From: Arsukibacterium sp. UBA5043
GTDB taxonomy: Bacteria > Pseudomonadota > Gammaproteobacteria > Enterobacterales > Alteromonadaceae
Direction of reading: 5' to 3'
DNA length: 64,000 bases
Assembly (NCBI GenBank): GCA_002415085.1
Contig: DIBV01000017.1
Span: 547,818 to 611,817, forward strand
The position numbers were made by a program, and so were the translations under genes. The notes beneath the pieces are model-generated. The model saw nothing but the letters and a program-made list of their open reading frames with translations, ran no database searches and was not told where the DNA came from. Positions 1 through 8,762 of this stretch are shown in pieces. Within the stretch, counting starts at the first letter, position 1; every line of letters starts with the position of its first letter.

Positions 1-312
1 CAAGCCGTCGCAGCAGAGCGCAATGCCACTCTGGTAGACATGCGTTTTATCAAACCATTAGATGAAGCTATGTTGCTGCAACTGATTGCAGATCACAGCC
101 ATTTTGTCACGATTGAGGATAATGCGCTGATTGGCGGCGCCGGTTCAGCCGTTAACGATGTACTGCTGCGCCAGGGTTGCAACGTTAAGGTACTTAATCT
201 TGGACTGCCTGATCAATTTGTAAAACATGGCAGTCAGCAGGAAATATATGCCGAACTGGGATTAGACAGCGAGGGCATTAGCAAGCAAATCAGCGCTTTT
301 CTAAAACGTTAA
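1..312 (+). CDS. dxs: 1-deoxy-D-xylulose-5-phosphate synthase, C-terminal part (truncated by window edge)
   Basis: The reading frame is open from base 1 and ends at a TAA at 310-312, giving about the last 103 residues. Visible family features of the transketolase C-terminal domain are the [10 protein letters not shown] segment, a conserved [15 protein letters not shown] stretch and the [11 protein letters not shown] motif near the end. The full enzyme condenses pyruvate and glyceraldehyde 3-phosphate to DXP with thiamine diphosphate, the first step of the MEP isoprenoid pathway and a source of precursor for thiamine and pyridoxal. The gene runs into a convergent gene on the other strand. Identification is firm; the catalytic N-terminal part lies outside the window. 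Confidence 0.93.
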   Translation, partial: QAVAAERNATLVDMRFIKPLDEAMLLQLIADHSHFVTIEDNALIGGAGSAVNDVLLRQGCNVKVLNLGLPDQFVKHGSQQEIYAELGLDSEGISKQISAFLKR

Positions 313-352
313 AATTCAAAATAGCCGGGCACCCGTCAAAGTGCCTGGCTAT
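311..352 (-). terminator. Hairpin at the dxs / propeller-GGDEF convergence
   Basis: An 11-of-12 bp inverted repeat (ATAGCCGGGCAC with GTGCCTGGCTAT, 321-332 and 341-352) is followed on the minus strand by a T-rich stretch. It overlaps the last codons of the minus-strand gene, so it would end that transcript; it may also stop dxs transcription, but the plus side has no T tract. Confidence 0.6.
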
Positions 353-3300
353 CTCCTTGCTCAAACCACACCAGCCCCTCTGCCAGCAGCTTTTCAATTT
401 GCGCTTCAATATGGGCAGAGTCTTCAAATTCAAACGCATCCAGTTGCGTATCAAATGCCAGTGTTGCTACGGCATTCTTCCCATGATGTTTTACATGGTA
501 AAGCGCCAGTTCAGCAAGCTGCAGTGAGACCTCCCAGTTAATTAACTGACCGCCCAGCAAAGGCAACGGGTAATGGGCATAACCGATAGAACAGGTCAGT
601 CTGACAATCTGGCCGTCCGGTAAATTAAACGCCGCTTTTGCAACTTGCTCATTGAGCCGATAACTAAACTGGCGAACCAAATCTGCCTGAATATCACGTA
701 ACACCAACACAAATGCAGCGCCGCTAAAGCGTACCACGTAATCAGAGCCGCGCGTTTCCCGGATCAAAAGGCCACTGACCTGTTGAATAAGGCTATCACC
801 TGCACTGTTACCATACTGATCATTAATTTGCTTAAAGTTATCTAAATCAACATGTAACAACGCCAGGCACTTTCCCTGATCCTGCATCAATTCCCGATTA
901 CGCTGAAAGTGCTCGATATCTTTTGGTAGTTGTTCGAACATGAAGCGTCGGTTACGTAAGCCCGTCAGGTTATCTTTATGCGTCAGTTGTCCGAGTTGTT
1001 CATTCAACTCGTTTAAGCGGACATTACTATTTTCTAACTCCTGGGTACGCTGTCTGACCAGCCGCTCAAGCTCCTGCTGTTTGTGCAGGGTATTTCGCCT
1101 GACCAGCCACAACACACCATATAAGCAGCACAGCAGCAGCAACAACCACAACGAGCGATACAGCAACGTTTCATCAAAGCGTTCTGGCACAATTAATACC
1201 AAACTACTCTCAGAGGCAGATTGCCAGAGGTGACCGCTATGACGTACCTGAAGTCGAAAAACAAAATCACCTGGCGGTAAGTTGGTATATACCGCTTCGC
1301 GCCGCTGGCCTACGTCATGCCAATGGCTATCAAAGCCATCCAGCCGATAGCGAAACTGCAGCGCGTCCGGTTTAATATACTCTAATGCAGAGTAATGCAG
1401 CGTTACATTCCGCTCATCCATTTCCAGCACGAGTCTTTGCTGGCCCTGGTTAAGTTGATATTGCTGATTGGTTGTAACCTGTTTAATTTGTGGCTTTAAC
1501 GGCTGTGCTGACGTTTCCTTTAAATTTGCCTGTACAACTATCAACCCTTTCAACGTCGGAAACCAATACTCATCCTGCCAGCGCACTATTTTAGCGTGTC
1601 CCGCACCGTTACAGCAGCGATTAGGCCCACTTCCTAACTGCCGGTCAAAGGGTGTCAGCACCTCATCAATAATAAAAGGCTGGTTATTATTTTCAGGCAA
1701 CGCCGCCAGTGCCAACCGGTATATGCCTTTGTGGCTGCTTACCCATACCTGCTGATCAGCCTCGTCATAACTGAAACTCACAGCCGGGCCATGTGGCATG
1801 CCATTGCCAGTGTGAAGCTGCAACCATTGCTGATCCGGTCGGCGGATAAAAATTCCATCATCAATGGTGCTGATCAGTAAACTGCCATCAGGTAAATGCA
1901 GCAGTGCCAGAATATAGCTGTTGTAAAGTGCCCTGCCCACCCCCAGACGTTGCAGCTTATCTTGCTGAAACTGATACAGACCTCTTGTGGTGCCAACAAA
2001 TAATTGAGATTCTGTCTGCTGTACTGCGGTGATATTGCGCGATTCAAACTGTTCATTTAATGGTGATAGGGTTAATTGGTTATCTGATGCGTAATAAAGT
2101 CCCCGAACGCCGCCGAGCCAGACTCCCCCATCAAAAGCGGGCTGAACAACTTTAATGGTATTGCCCTGCAAACTAGGAAAAGGGGCACTTAATTCCCGGG
2201 TTTTCAGATTATATTGCAGCAAACCGCTATCCGCACCAAACCACAGCAGCTCTGATTCTGGCCAGAAAAAATCGTGAATAGTCTGACTGCCAATAATGTG
2301 TTCATCGAGTAATGTGGTAAATTCGCCAGACATACTGAGGATTTGCAACGCTGACTGACTGGCAATAATAAGCTCATCGTCGGGAGTTATACCGATACTG
2401 CGTACTACCGGGTCAACCAGACCATCAACTAATCGCCTCACATGCCCGGAGGCTGCGCGGTAAATTCCATCACTGTAACTGGCTAACCAGATATTCTGCT
2501 GTTTGTCTTCGAATAAGTCACTGAACCATGGTGTAGTACCCAGCTCAGCCGTGGTAACCGTTTGCCAATCTTGCTGATGTTGGCGGTAAAACAGCTTGCG
2601 ATAAGTTGAAATCCAACTGCCTTGCTGACTGTCTTTGAACAGTCTGTAAACCGGGCTGTGCTCACCATCAGGCAGCTGGCACTTGAGGATCTCACCATCC
2701 GGTGATAAATGGTAGTAACCACTTTCACTGGCCAGATGTAAACCCTGCTCAGTAACCGTCAAGTCATAAACCGGTGTCTGAGCAAGCTCTAATGGTAACG
2801 GGTACATTTGCCGTTGCTGGCTGCCATCCGGGCTTAGCTGGTAAATATGCTCCGCACTACTAACCCAGACGCCATCCTTCGCGGTTTCAAGTTGATGAAC
2901 CTGGCTGCGTACGGCCTCTATTCTGCTGATTTTACCCGCTTTAATTCTAAATAGATTATCTGCTGCAACCCACACTTCATCGTCCGCCACCGCAATAATT
3001 GCTGTTACTTCTGCCACAATCGGATAGCGTTCAAACTTCAGCGTTGCGGGATCAAACCCTGACAGTCCCGCTTTGGTGCCGACCCAGATATAACCTGTGT
3101 TGTCTCTGAGCAAGCGGGTAATGGTGTTACTAGCCAGATGCCGGGTGTTATCCGTGGTGAAATGCTCAAACTGCAAACCGTCAAAGCGGTTAAGGCCATA
3201 TAAGGTACCAAGCCACAGGTATCCCAGATCATCCTGAGTAACAGCACGCACAGAATTACTGGAGAGACCGTCGTTACTGGTCCAGTGCCGGATATCGAAA

Positions 3301-3461
3301 TCGTAAACTGAGGGTATGTTTTGGTCAAACTGCTCAGGTTGAGCCGCGGACATCGGCTCGGTGTGTGTTGTGGTTTTCCCGGCAGCTTCAATTTCACCGG
3401 CACCAGCGAGGTTAGCCACAGCGAACAGCAGCATCAATCCAGGTATTATCAGTTTTCTCAT
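336..3461 (-). CDS. Membrane sensor: beta-propeller, Y_Y_Y domain and degenerate GGDEF domain
   Basis: A 1041-residue protein. It has a signal peptide (about 1-22), a long periplasmic region with repeats of the two-component-regulator-propeller type (for example DLGYLWLGTLYGLNRFDG), a Y_Y_Y-like Ig fold around residues 690-790, one membrane helix around 800-820, a short coiled coil, and a C-terminal GGDEF domain (about 855-1010). The metal-binding DLDNFKQIND and GNSAGD segments are present, but the signature is SGAAF (residues 913-917) instead of GG[D/E]EF, so diguanylate cyclase activity is unlikely. The inhibitory-site RxxD (RGSD) five residues upstream is kept. Such architectures normally couple a periplasmic ligand to c-di-GMP output; this one may instead bind c-di-GMP or act by protein contact. 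The ligand is not predictable. It is a stand-alone gene. Confidence 0.85.
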   Translation of the reverse strand: MRKLIIPGLMLLFAVANLAGAGEIEAAGKTTTHTEPMSAAQPEQFDQNIPSVYDFDIRHWTSNDGLSSNSVRAVTQDDLGYLWLGTLYGLNRFDGLQFEHFTTDNTRHLASNTITRLLRDNTGYIWVGTKAGLSGFDPATLKFERYPIVAEVTAIIAVADDEVWVAADNLFRIKAGKISRIEAVRSQVHQLETAKDGVWVSSAEHIYQLSPDGSQQRQMYPLPLELAQTPVYDLTVTEQGLHLASESGYYHLSPDGEILKCQLPDGEHSPVYRLFKDSQQGSWISTYRKLFYRQHQQDWQTVTTAELGTTPWFSDLFEDKQQNIWLASYSDGIYRAASGHVRRLVDGLVDPVVRSIGITPDDELIIASQSALQILSMSGEFTTLLDEHIIGSQTIHDFFWPESELLWFGADSGLLQYNLKTRELSAPFPSLQGNTIKVVQPAFDGGVWLGGVRGLYYASDNQLTLSPLNEQFESRNITAVQQTESQLFVGTTRGLYQFQQDKLQRLGVGRALYNSYILALLHLPDGSLLISTIDDGIFIRRPDQQWLQLHTGNGMPHGPAVSFSYDEADQQVWVSSHKGIYRLALAALPENNNQPFIIDEVLTPFDRQLGSGPNRCCNGAGHAKIVRWQDEYWFPTLKGLIVVQANLKETSAQPLKPQIKQVTTNQQYQLNQGQQRLVLEMDERNVTLHYSALEYIKPDALQFRYRLDGFDSHWHDVGQRREAVYTNLPPGDFVFRLQVRHSGHLWQSASESSLVLIVPERFDETLLYRSLWLLLLLCCLYGVLWLVRRNTLHKQQELERLVRQRTQELENSNVRLNELNEQLGQLTHKDNLTGLRNRRFMFEQLPKDIEHFQRNRELMQDQGKCLALLHVDLDNFKQINDQYGNSAGDSLIQQVSGLLIRETRGSDYVVRFSGAAFVLVLRDIQADLVRQFSYRLNEQVAKAAFNLPDGQIVRLTCSIGYAHYPLPLLGGQLINWEVSLQLAELALYHVKHHGKNAVATLAFDTQLDAFEFEDSAHIEAQIEKLLAEGLVWFEQGDSQAL

Positions 3462-3491
3462 TCCCTAGCTCCGCACTGTGATCCTTTATCG

Positions 3492-3971
3492 CTAATTCAG
3501 CAGCTGATAATAAAAAAGCAATTGCAATATCAACCAGGCGGGCGCGGCCGCCAATATATCGTCCAGCATAATCCCCAGGCCGCCATGCACTCGACGATCA
3601 AACCAACGAATTGGCCAGGGTTTTACAATATCAAATAAACGAAATAACAAAAAACCAATCAGCAAACTTTGCACACTTATCGGTACCAGTAACATGGTTA
3701 GCGCAAACCCGATAACTTCATCCCAGACAATGGCGCCATGATCATGTTCACCCACATCCTTTGCCGTTTTGCCACAAATGTAGATACCGAGTAGTGTACC
3801 AAGCACCAGAAATGCCAGATACCAAGCCGTACCCATGGCTGCGAAGGCAATAATAAATGGAATAGCTACTAAAGTACCAAAGGTTCCTGGCGCGCGGGGC
3901 GCAAGACCTGCACCAAACCCCAATGCCAGCAAATGCTGCCAGCGGCGTAATTGAAATTTATTATTATTCAT
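3492..3971 (-). CDS. pgpA: Phosphatidylglycerophosphatase A
   Basis: A 159-residue inner-membrane enzyme that removes phosphate from phosphatidylglycerophosphate to make phosphatidylglycerol. The N-terminal GFGAGLAPRAPGTFGT and the central DHGAIVWDEVIGF and FRLFDIVKPWP motifs are typical of the family, with several hydrophobic segments between them. Its ATG overlaps the thiL stop (ATGA), so it is the last, translationally coupled gene of ribH-nusB-thiL-pgpA. Length and neighbours match the usual gammaproteobacterial arrangement. Confidence 0.95.
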   Translation of the reverse strand: MNNNKFQLRRWQHLLALGFGAGLAPRAPGTFGTLVAIPFIIAFAAMGTAWYLAFLVLGTLLGIYICGKTAKDVGEHDHGAIVWDEVIGFALTMLLVPISVQSLLIGFLLFRLFDIVKPWPIRWFDRRVHGGLGIMLDDILAAAPAWLILQLLFYYQLLN

Positions 3972-4930
3972 GGGAAATGGACAAACCCCTGATGTTGATA
4001 ATCAAATGGCTGCTCACCGGCCTTTAATTCCAGTTTACCGGCAACACCCGTAATCCGGCCAATACAACTAACAGGCACACCATAAGGTGAAAGTAACACA
4101 TCCAGACTGCCGCGTTTGCTTTCCGGCACGGTAAACAACAATTCGTAATCTTCGCCACCAGAAAGTGCCATATTAAGTGCAGTAGCATGATCGCAACTGT
4201 CCTTCAGCGCCTGAGAAAGCGGAAGTTTATTGACGTCGATATAAGCCCCGACGCCGGAGCGGCGTAAAATATGCGGCAAATCACCACACAAACCGTCAGA
4301 GAGATCCATCGCACTACTGGCAACATTTCTAAGCGCCTGTCCCAGAGCAACCCGGGCAGAAGGGAAATGAAAACGTTGTAACAAATGTGCCTGATGTTTC
4401 TTACTCGCTTGAGCGTGCCCCTGACATACTTTTAATCCCAGTGCAGCATCACCGAGGGTGCCCGTAACATAAATATAATCGCCTACTTTCGCGCCGCCGC
4501 GGGTAATCGCCCGGCCCCGTGGCACCTGGCCCTTCGCGATCATAGTAAGGCTTAACGGACCGCGCGTCGTATCGCCGCCTATCAGACGACAATTATAATA
4601 ATCAGCCGTTTCTGCCAGACCTGCCGCAAACTGGCGCAACCAGGTTTCATCCACCTTCGGTAGCGTCAAAGCCAGAGATAGCCAGGCGGGCTCCGCCCCC
4701 ATTGCTGCTAAATCACTAACGTTTACGGTAACCAGCTTATGGCCAAGCGCTCTGGGGTCAACATCGGGGAAAAAATGAGTGCCACTAACCATCGTATCTG
4801 TTGTGACAACCAGATCATAGCCGTCGCGAATTTGCAGCACGGCACCATCATCACCCACGCCCACCACCACGTCCTGACGCGCAATACCGGCGTCAGCAAA
4901 GAAGCTGGCAATAAGTTCAAATTCACCCAT
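3968..4930 (-). CDS. thiL: Thiamine-monophosphate kinase
   Basis: Phosphorylates thiamine monophosphate with ATP to the active cofactor thiamine diphosphate. About 320 residues of the AIR-synthase/PurM-like fold; visible motifs are VGDDGAV, TTDTMVSGTHF, DLAAMGAEPAW, GGDTTRGP, AMDLSDGL and LSGGEDYELLF. I place the start at the ATG giving MGEFELIASFF, which matches the usual family N-terminus. An in-frame TTG 21 bases upstream (4951) is better spaced from an AGGAG sequence, so a seven-residue-longer form is possible. It lies between nusB and pgpA in one operon. Confidence 0.95.
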   Translation of the reverse strand: MGEFELIASFFADAGIARQDVVVGVGDDGAVLQIRDGYDLVVTTDTMVSGTHFFPDVDPRALGHKLVTVNVSDLAAMGAEPAWLSLALTLPKVDETWLRQFAAGLAETADYYNCRLIGGDTTRGPLSLTMIAKGQVPRGRAITRGGAKVGDYIYVTGTLGDAALGLKVCQGHAQASKKHQAHLLQRFHFPSARVALGQALRNVASSAMDLSDGLCGDLPHILRRSGVGAYIDVNKLPLSQALKDSCDHATALNMALSGGEDYELLFTVPESKRGSLDVLLSPYGVPVSCIGRITGVAGKLELKAGEQPFDYQHQGFVHFP

Positions 4931-4965
4931 AGCATGTAAAAAAGCCGACAAATGCCGGCTCTCCT

Positions 4966-5379
4966 TTAGTTGGTTCGCAGCACCCGAACCGCTTTATCGA
5001 GAATACCGTTAACAAATTTATGGCTGTCATCTGCAGCAAAGGCTTTTGCCAGCTCTATTGCTTCATTAATAATCACTTTGTAAGGCACATCAAGCCGATA
5101 TTTCAGCTCGTACGCGGAGACCCGAAGCACCGCTTTCTCAACCAGGTCAATATCTTCAAACGGTCGTTCCAGGTAAGGTTTTAATGCCTCATCCAACTTA
5201 CTATGATGCAATACCACACCGCGTAAAATATCTTGAAAATAAGCAACGTCCAGTTGTTTTACATTATTTTCCAACAAAAGCTGCTGTTCAATATCGGCTA
5301 TCGGGTTATGGCTGACCTGCCAGCTGTATATCCCTTGTACCGCCAGTGAACGCGATTGACGACGCACATTTGGTTTCAT
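4966..5379 (-). CDS. nusB: Transcription antitermination factor NusB
   Basis: A 137-residue all-helical RNA-binding protein that joins NusE (S10) on boxA RNA in rRNA antitermination complexes. The arginine-rich start ([16 protein letters not shown]), the [15 protein letters not shown] segment and the [26 protein letters not shown] block are characteristic. It follows ribH after 11 bases and precedes thiL, the common order in gammaproteobacteria. Confidence 0.97.
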   Translation of the reverse strand: MKPNVRRQSRSLAVQGIYSWQVSHNPIADIEQQLLLENNVKQLDVAYFQDILRGVVLHHSKLDEALKPYLERPFEDIDLVEKAVLRVSAYELKYRLDVPYKVIINEAIELAKAFAADDSHKFVNGILDKAVRVLRTN

Positions 5380-5390
5380 AAAATTTCCTG

Positions 5391-5855
5391 TTACAGCTGG
5401 TCCAGCACGTTAACCATTTCCAGTGCTGACATTGCAGCCTCGGCACCCTTGTTGCCAGCCTTGGTGCCGGCACGCTCTATTGCTTGCTCTATGCTGTCAA
5501 CGGTAAGTACGCCAAAAGCCACCGGTAGATCGTGTTGCATGGCAACCTGACCTATACCTTTAGTGCACTCGCCAGACACATATTCAAAATGCGGCGTACC
5601 GCCACGGATCACCGCGCCCAGCGCGATAATCGCATCATATTTTTTACTCGCTGCAACCCGTTGTACCGCCAGCGGCATTTCAAAGGCGCCAGGGATCCGT
5701 ACGACAGTAATATCCTGTTCGTTGACGTTCCCCACTCGTTTTAAGGTATCAACGGCGCCATCTAACAAGCTTTCAACGATAAAACCGTTAAACCGAGCCA
5801 CGACTAACGCGAACTTCTTGCCTTTGGCTACATAGCCGGCTTCAATCACTTGCAT
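5391..5855 (-). CDS. ribH: 6,7-dimethyl-8-ribityllumazine synthase
   Basis: Condenses 5-amino-6-ribitylaminouracil with 3,4-dihydroxy-2-butanone 4-phosphate, the penultimate riboflavin step. 154 residues; [14 protein letters not shown], the phosphate-binding [16 protein letters not shown] loop with its catalytic histidine, and the [15 protein letters not shown] and GNKGAEAA motifs are all present. First gene after an apparent terminator-promoter pair downstream of ribBX; nusB, thiL and pgpA follow closely. Confidence 0.97.
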   Translation of the reverse strand: MQVIEAGYVAKGKKFALVVARFNGFIVESLLDGAVDTLKRVGNVNEQDITVVRIPGAFEMPLAVQRVAASKKYDAIIALGAVIRGGTPHFEYVSGECTKGIGQVAMQHDLPVAFGVLTVDSIEQAIERAGTKAGNKGAEAAMSALEMVNVLDQL

Positions 5856-5897
5856 GGTAAATCCTCTCGAATCTGGGGCTGCAAAAATCAGCCGCGT

Positions 5898-5906
5898 ATA
5901 ATATCA
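5898..5906 (-). promoter_or_regulatory. Extended -10 promoter for ribH-nusB-thiL-pgpA
   Basis: On the minus strand the sequence reads TGATATTAT, an extended -10 element (TGn plus TATTAT), about 45 bases before the ribH ATG and just downstream of the ribBX hairpin. No good -35 hexamer was seen. It suggests the ribH operon can be transcribed separately from ribBX. Confidence 0.4.
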
Positions 5907-5924
5907 CAAAAACCGCAATTGCGG
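5907..5924 (-). terminator. Short hairpin with T tract after ribBX
   Basis: The palindrome CCGCAATTGCGG (5913-5924) is followed on the minus strand by TTTTTG. The stem is only four to five base pairs plus an A/T core, so termination is probably partial. Confidence 0.4.
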
Positions 5925-5932
5925 CATCGCTG

Positions 5933-7042
5933 TTATTCGGATACGTAATCGACGACTTCCAGACCAAAGCCAGATAAGGCGTGGTATTTTTTCGGCTGGC
6001 TAAGCAAACGCATTTTTTTAACGCCCAAACTGGCCAGGATCTGTGAACCGACCCCAACATTACGTGATGTGCCCTTCCAGGGTACCGTTTTGGGTTGCTC
6101 GCCTTTATCTTCAGCTTCAAATGCCTGTACCATCCGCACCAACTCTGCCGTTGACTCATGCTTGCCTAGCAACACCAGTACCCCGCCCTCATCCGCAATT
6201 CGCTTCATCGCAGTATGTAGTGGAAAACTTCGATTCGCTGCGCGATCAGCCAACAGTAAGTCTGAAAACGTATTGTGCAAATGCACCCGAACCAACGTTG
6301 CCTCATCGGGTTTAATTTCCCCCTTGACCAGGGCAAAATGCAGCTGATTGTCGATGGTGTCCTTGAACGTAACCAGCTGAAAGTCACCCACTTCAGTTGG
6401 TAATTGACAGGTAGCGACTTTCTCGATAGTTGTTTCATTCAGGTTACGGTATTCAATTAAATCAGCGATAGTACCGATCTTAATATTATGCTCACGGGCA
6501 AATATTTCTAAATCCGGTCGTCTGGCCATAGTGCCGTCATCATTGAGAATTTCCACAATGACCGCAGCAGGCTCCAGACCTGCCAACCTCGCTAAATCAC
6601 AGCCGGCTTCGGTATGCCCGGCGCGAACCAGCACCCCACCATCCTGGGCCATCAGCGGGAAAATATGTCCCGGTTGGACGATATCTGCAGGACCCGCATC
6701 GCGGGCCACTGCAGCTTTGACCGTGCGAGCCCGATCAGCAGCGGAAATGCCGGTGGTAACACCTTCAGCCGCTTCTATCGAAACGGTAAAGTTAGTCGCA
6801 AAAGGAGATTTATTCGCATCGACCATAAGTGGAAGATTAAGCTGTTTACAACGTTTTTTATTCAGGGTAAGACAAATAAGACCGCGGCCATGCTTGGCCA
6901 TAAAGTTAATGGCTTCAGGCGTCACATAGTCTGCCGCCATAACAAGATCACCCTCATTCTCACGATCTTCATCATCCATCAGGATGACCATCTTGCCCTG
7001 ACGAATATCTTCAATAATTTCAGCAGGTGTATTCAGTTGCAT
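5933..7042 (-). CDS. ribB: 3,4-dihydroxy-2-butanone 4-phosphate synthase with degenerate GTP cyclohydrolase II-like domain (RibBX type)
   Basis: Residues 1-205 are a complete RibB domain: [35 protein letters not shown] and HTEAGCDL are all there, so ribulose 5-phosphate to DHBP activity is expected. The C-terminal half resembles RibA in fold positions ([15 protein letters not shown]) but lacks the three zinc cysteines ([16 protein letters not shown] where RibA has the Cys-X-Cys cluster) and the QEGRGIGL loop, so it should not be a GTP cyclohydrolase. This matches the ribBX variant known in proteobacteria. The ATG at 7042 is chosen over a TTG nine codons upstream because it gives the normal N-terminus and has an AAGG in front. 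GTP cyclohydrolase II must be encoded elsewhere. Confidence 0.93.
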   Translation of the reverse strand: MQLNTPAEIIEDIRQGKMVILMDDEDRENEGDLVMAADYVTPEAINFMAKHGRGLICLTLNKKRCKQLNLPLMVDANKSPFATNFTVSIEAAEGVTTGISAADRARTVKAAVARDAGPADIVQPGHIFPLMAQDGGVLVRAGHTEAGCDLARLAGLEPAAVIVEILNDDGTMARRPDLEIFAREHNIKIGTIADLIEYRNLNETTIEKVATCQLPTEVGDFQLVTFKDTIDNQLHFALVKGEIKPDEATLVRVHLHNTFSDLLLADRAANRSFPLHTAMKRIADEGGVLVLLGKHESTAELVRMVQAFEAEDKGEQPKTVPWKGTSRNVGVGSQILASLGVKKMRLLSQPKKYHALSGFGLEVVDYVSE

Positions 7043-7122
7043 AAAAACCCTTGTTATATGTTGGCACAATAATACCGGTAAAGATCATGCTACGTTCAGC
7101 CGGTTGTTAAATGGTATCAGAG

Positions 7123-8250
7123 CTAATTCGCCTGGTTCAGCAGCGCCGTCAGCCGAATATCAGTCCCGACCTGGTAAATATCATTAAATTCAAACCGGTG
7201 AGCCTGGCTCAACGTCGTTAATTCTGGTAGCGCCGCCATAGGCCGGGCTTGCGGTCCCAATAATACCGGCGCCTGATATAGAATAAATTCATCCACCAGC
7301 TGTTGTTGTAATAATGCACCGGCTAATGTAGCGCCAGCTTCTACCCAGACACTGCGTACCTGACGCTCAGCAAGCAGGTATAGCAATGCTTTCAAATCAA
7401 AATAACCTTTAGCACAAAGCGGGACCGCTAATTGCTGAACCTCTGATGGCATTGTTCGCTGTGGCTCAATGGCCGTGACACAGAGCAAAATGGCACCGGG
7501 CAAACTAAATAACGGCTCGTTGCCCGTTAATTGCCGGCGTCGGTCCAGAATCACCCGCAAAGGTTGTCGCAATTGCCCGTCGGATAATGGCGTTAATGCC
7601 AGCCCCCCTTCGGGCTGTCTTACGGTCAGACGAGCGTTATCGGCCAGCACGGTACTGGCGGTAGATAACACAGCGCTACTTTGTGCCCGGTGTACCTGAA
7701 CATCGGCTCTTGCCTGTACACTGCTGATCCATTTACTCTGACCGTTAGCCAATGCGGTACGACCATCAATACTGGCTGCCAGTTTTAAGCTCAGCCAGGG
7801 TCTTTGCCGCTCCATAGCGCTGAGAAAGCCCCGGTTTAATGCCCGGGCTTCTGCTTGCATTAAACCACTCTCTACATAAATCCCAGCCTGCTCCAGCAAA
7901 GCAACCCCCTTGCCGGCCACCAGGGGGTTAGGGTCAAGCATTGCAATCACTACCCGCGATACACCCGCGGCAATTAACGCCTCAGCACAGGGAGGCGTGC
8001 GACCAAAATGACTGCAGGGCTCCAGTGTCACATAACAAGTGGCGCCGCACGCTTTATCGCCCGCCTCAGCCAGAGCATAAACTTCGGCATGGCCCTGGCC
8101 GGCCTGATGATGATAGCCACGGCCAACCACCTGATCGTTCTGGACTATTACCGCCCCGACATTCGGGTTAGGGTCCGTAGTAAACCGGCCTTTTGCTGCC
8201 AGCTGCAGCGCCAGAGTCATAAACTGGTTGTCGGCTGGGGTGAATGCCAC
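7123..8250 (-). CDS. ribD: Riboflavin biosynthesis deaminase/reductase RibD
   Basis: Bifunctional enzyme of 375 residues. The N-terminal zinc deaminase domain shows HAEVYAL and PCSHFGRTPPC; the C-terminal NADPH reductase domain starts at SLKLAASIDGRTA and includes RVILDRR and WVEAGATLAGALL. It converts the GTP cyclohydrolase II product to 5-amino-6-ribitylamino-uracil phosphate. The start is a GTG whose G is the last base of the nrdR stop TAG, so the two are translationally coupled. The next gene downstream is ribBX; the riboflavin synthase gene often found between them is absent. Confidence 0.96.
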   Translation of the reverse strand: MAFTPADNQFMTLALQLAAKGRFTTDPNPNVGAVIVQNDQVVGRGYHHQAGQGHAEVYALAEAGDKACGATCYVTLEPCSHFGRTPPCAEALIAAGVSRVVIAMLDPNPLVAGKGVALLEQAGIYVESGLMQAEARALNRGFLSAMERQRPWLSLKLAASIDGRTALANGQSKWISSVQARADVQVHRAQSSAVLSTASTVLADNARLTVRQPEGGLALTPLSDGQLRQPLRVILDRRRQLTGNEPLFSLPGAILLCVTAIEPQRTMPSEVQQLAVPLCAKGYFDLKALLYLLAERQVRSVWVEAGATLAGALLQQQLVDEFILYQAPVLLGPQARPMAALPELTTLSQAHRFEFNDIYQVGTDIRLTALLNQAN

Positions 8251-8702
8251 TACTGCTCTCCTAAGCGGGCGATTTCCTCGCCAAATTCACGAATATCTTT
8301 AAACGAGCGGTACACGGAGGCAAACCTGACGTAAGCCACTTTATCGACCTTAACCAGTTCATCCATGATTAAATTGCCCAGCATTTTACTGCCAAGCTCG
8401 CGCTCGCCTGTAGCGCGTAACTGTGATTTAATTTTCTGAATAAGCTGTTCTATCTGCTCGGTTGATACCGGCCGTTTTTCCAGCGACCTTAGTAAACCAT
8501 TTCGCAGCTTGTCTTCGTTAAAAGGCTCGCGCGAACCATCCCGCTTAATGATCCGCGGCATCACTAGCTCAGCAACCTCGAACGTTGTATAACGTTCATG
8601 ACACGCCAGGCACTCGCGGCGGCGGCGAACCTGATGACCGTCCGCCACTAAGCGGGAATCAATAACCTTGGTGTCATCAGCATTACAAAAGGGACAATAC
8701 AT
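8250..8702 (-). CDS. nrdR: Transcriptional repressor NrdR
   Basis: A 150-residue repressor of ribonucleotide reductase genes. It has an N-terminal zinc ribbon (CPFC at residues 3-6 and a second CLAC pair) followed by an ATP-cone domain ([30 protein letters not shown]). It senses (d)ATP and binds NrdR boxes in front of nrd operons. It begins the rib transcription unit, after the glyA terminator. Confidence 0.97.
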   Translation of the reverse strand: MYCPFCNADDTKVIDSRLVADGHQVRRRRECLACHERYTTFEVAELVMPRIIKRDGSREPFNEDKLRNGLLRSLEKRPVSTEQIEQLIQKIKSQLRATGERELGSKMLGNLIMDELVKVDKVAYVRFASVYRSFKDIREFGEEIARLGEQ

Positions 8703-8715
8703 GGACAGTTCTCAG

Positions 8716-8744
8716 AGATAAAAATGGCCGCAAATGCGGCCATA
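8716..8744 (-). terminator. glyA rho-independent terminator
   Basis: Perfect 8 bp stem ATGGCCGC / GCGGCCAT (8724-8731 and 8736-8743) with a four-base loop, followed on the minus strand by TTTTTAT. It lies between glyA and nrdR. Confidence 0.8.
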
Positions 8745-8762
8745 ATAGCACTAAATTAATGC

